A stretch of 64,000 bases of DNA from Mycolicibacterium tokaiense (GTDB lineage: Bacteria; Actinomycetota; Actinomycetes; Mycobacteriales; Mycobacteriaceae). Position 1 is the first letter of the stretch; each line of letters opens with the position of its first letter. The notes under the pieces were generated by a model. It saw nothing but the letters and a program-made list of their open reading frames with translations. It searched no databases and was not told where the DNA came from. The DNA lies in assembly GCF_010725885.1 (NCBI RefSeq), contig NZ_AP022600.1, forward strand, positions 248,001 through 312,000. The letters are read 5' to 3'. The translations under genes were made by a program, and so were the position numbers. Of the stretch, positions 63,525 to 64,000 are shown one piece after another.

Positions 63525-64000
63525 ATGGACGTCAACGAGGTTCTTCTGCCCGGTGTTGGGCTGCGTTACGAGTTCGACAACACCGACGGTGACCGCATCG
63601 GAGTCATCGCCAAGCGAGGCGGCGACTTCGAGGTGGTGCTCTACGCGGCCGAGGATCCTGACGTCGCGCAGCCGCTGTTCCACCTCAACGCCGACGAGGC
63701 CGATGCGCTGGCCCAGATCCTGGGCGCACCCCGCATCGCCGAGCGGTTCGCCGACCTGACCCACGAGGTCCCCGGCCTGGAGGCGGGGCAGGTTGCCATC
63801 GAGCCCGCCAGCCCCTACGCCGACCGGCCGCTCGGTGACGCCCGGATCCGCACCCGCACCGGCGCCTCCGTCGTCGCGATCGTGCGCGACGAGGACGTGG
63901 CGCCGTCGCCGGGCCCGGCCGACGTGCTGCGCGCCGGCGACATCCTCGTCGTCATCGGCACCGAGGACGGCATCACCCAGGTTCAGCACATCGTCGACAA
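63525..64000 (+). CDS. Cation:proton antiporter regulatory subunit (Rv3237c-like), partial
   Basis: The first 158 residues of a KhtT/TrkA-C-type protein, cut by the window end. The opening EVLLPGVGLRYEF and GDRIGVIAKRGGDFEVVLY are typical of the family, and the end is a TrkA-C (RCK C) domain (VVAIVRDEDVAPSP, LRAGDILVVIGT) that senses ligand and regulates a KefB-like K+/H+ antiporter. It matches Rv3237c, whose partner Rv3236c is the antiporter, so an antiporter gene is expected next. Only a few residues are missing. In M. tuberculosis this pair is not next to kgd. Confidence 0.87.
   Translation, partial: MDVNEVLLPGVGLRYEFDNTDGDRIGVIAKRGGDFEVVLYAAEDPDVAQPLFHLNADEADALAQILGAPRIAERFADLTHEVPGLEAGQVAIEPASPYADRPLGDARIRTRTGASVVAIVRDEDVAPSPGPADVLRAGDILVVIGTEDGITQVQHIVD

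Noticed and set aside
1..64000. CRISPR arrays, tRNA or rRNA genes
   Set aside because: No regularly spaced repeats or tRNA/rRNA cores were seen on reading both strands.

Overview
The window is high-GC actinobacterial DNA and almost certainly comes from a rapidly growing Mycobacterium/Mycolicibacterium. From position 63,405 back to about 9,900 it follows, in reverse orientation and with matching strands, the M. tuberculosis gene order Rv1248c to Rv1275: kgd, Rv1249c, the Rv1250 efflux gene, an Rv1251c nuclease-helicase, lprE, deaD, the Rv1254 acyltransferase, the Rv1255c TetR gene, cyp130, the Rv1257c FAD oxidoreductase, tap, udgB, Rv1261c, the Rv1262c HIT gene, amiB2, the Rv1264 cyclase, Rv1272c/Rv1273c, and lprB/lprC. 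I recognised these from family knowledge; no search was run. Several genes look leaderless, with TANNNT 6-8 nt before an ATG or GTG, as is common in mycobacteria.

Layout. 0.2-6.3 kb: a catabolic cluster with a luciferase-type monooxygenase, a carboxymuconolactone-decarboxylase-like protein, an alpha/beta hydrolase, a PucR regulator, a Gfo/Idh/MocA dehydrogenase, and an unusual fusion of a flavin reductase with a GntR/FCD regulator. 6.3-9.8 kb: a thiolase and two-subunit CoA-transferase operon with a divergent IclR regulator. 9.9-14.7 kb: lipoproteins LprC/LprB and a heterodimeric ABC exporter. 14.7-17.3 kb: a ribbon-helix-helix-like protein with an 8-bp-periodic operator, an AIM24 protein and an adenylate cyclase. 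17.3-22.5 kb: an acetoin/2,3-butanediol module (AcoR-like activator, SDR, zinc dehydrogenase) divergent from a flavin monooxygenase. 22.5-26.8 kb: a polysaccharide deacetylase coupled to a DNA glycosylase, a 13E12-type HNH gene with a DNA-damage (PafBC-type) promoter, and a frameshifted IS110-family element. 26.8-30.7 kb: amidase, AraC, VOC, HIT and DinB-like genes. 30.7-38.5 kb: a seven-gene uptake and catabolism operon (lipoprotein, two permeases, ATPase, amidohydrolase, FAD hydroxylase, cupin) divergent from a GAF-PucR regulator. 38.5-64 kb: the syntenic block to kgd, with inserted genes for a siderophore reductase with an IdeR box, a YwaF-like membrane protein, and a Bcr/CflA pump. A KhtT/TrkA-C-like gene runs off the right edge.

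The conserved backbone carries central metabolism, DNA repair, efflux and cell-envelope genes. The accessory segments between backbone genes are catabolic modules, each with its own regulator and a visible candidate operator. No rRNA, tRNA or CRISPR was seen, and no gene-free stretch exceeds 300 bp.
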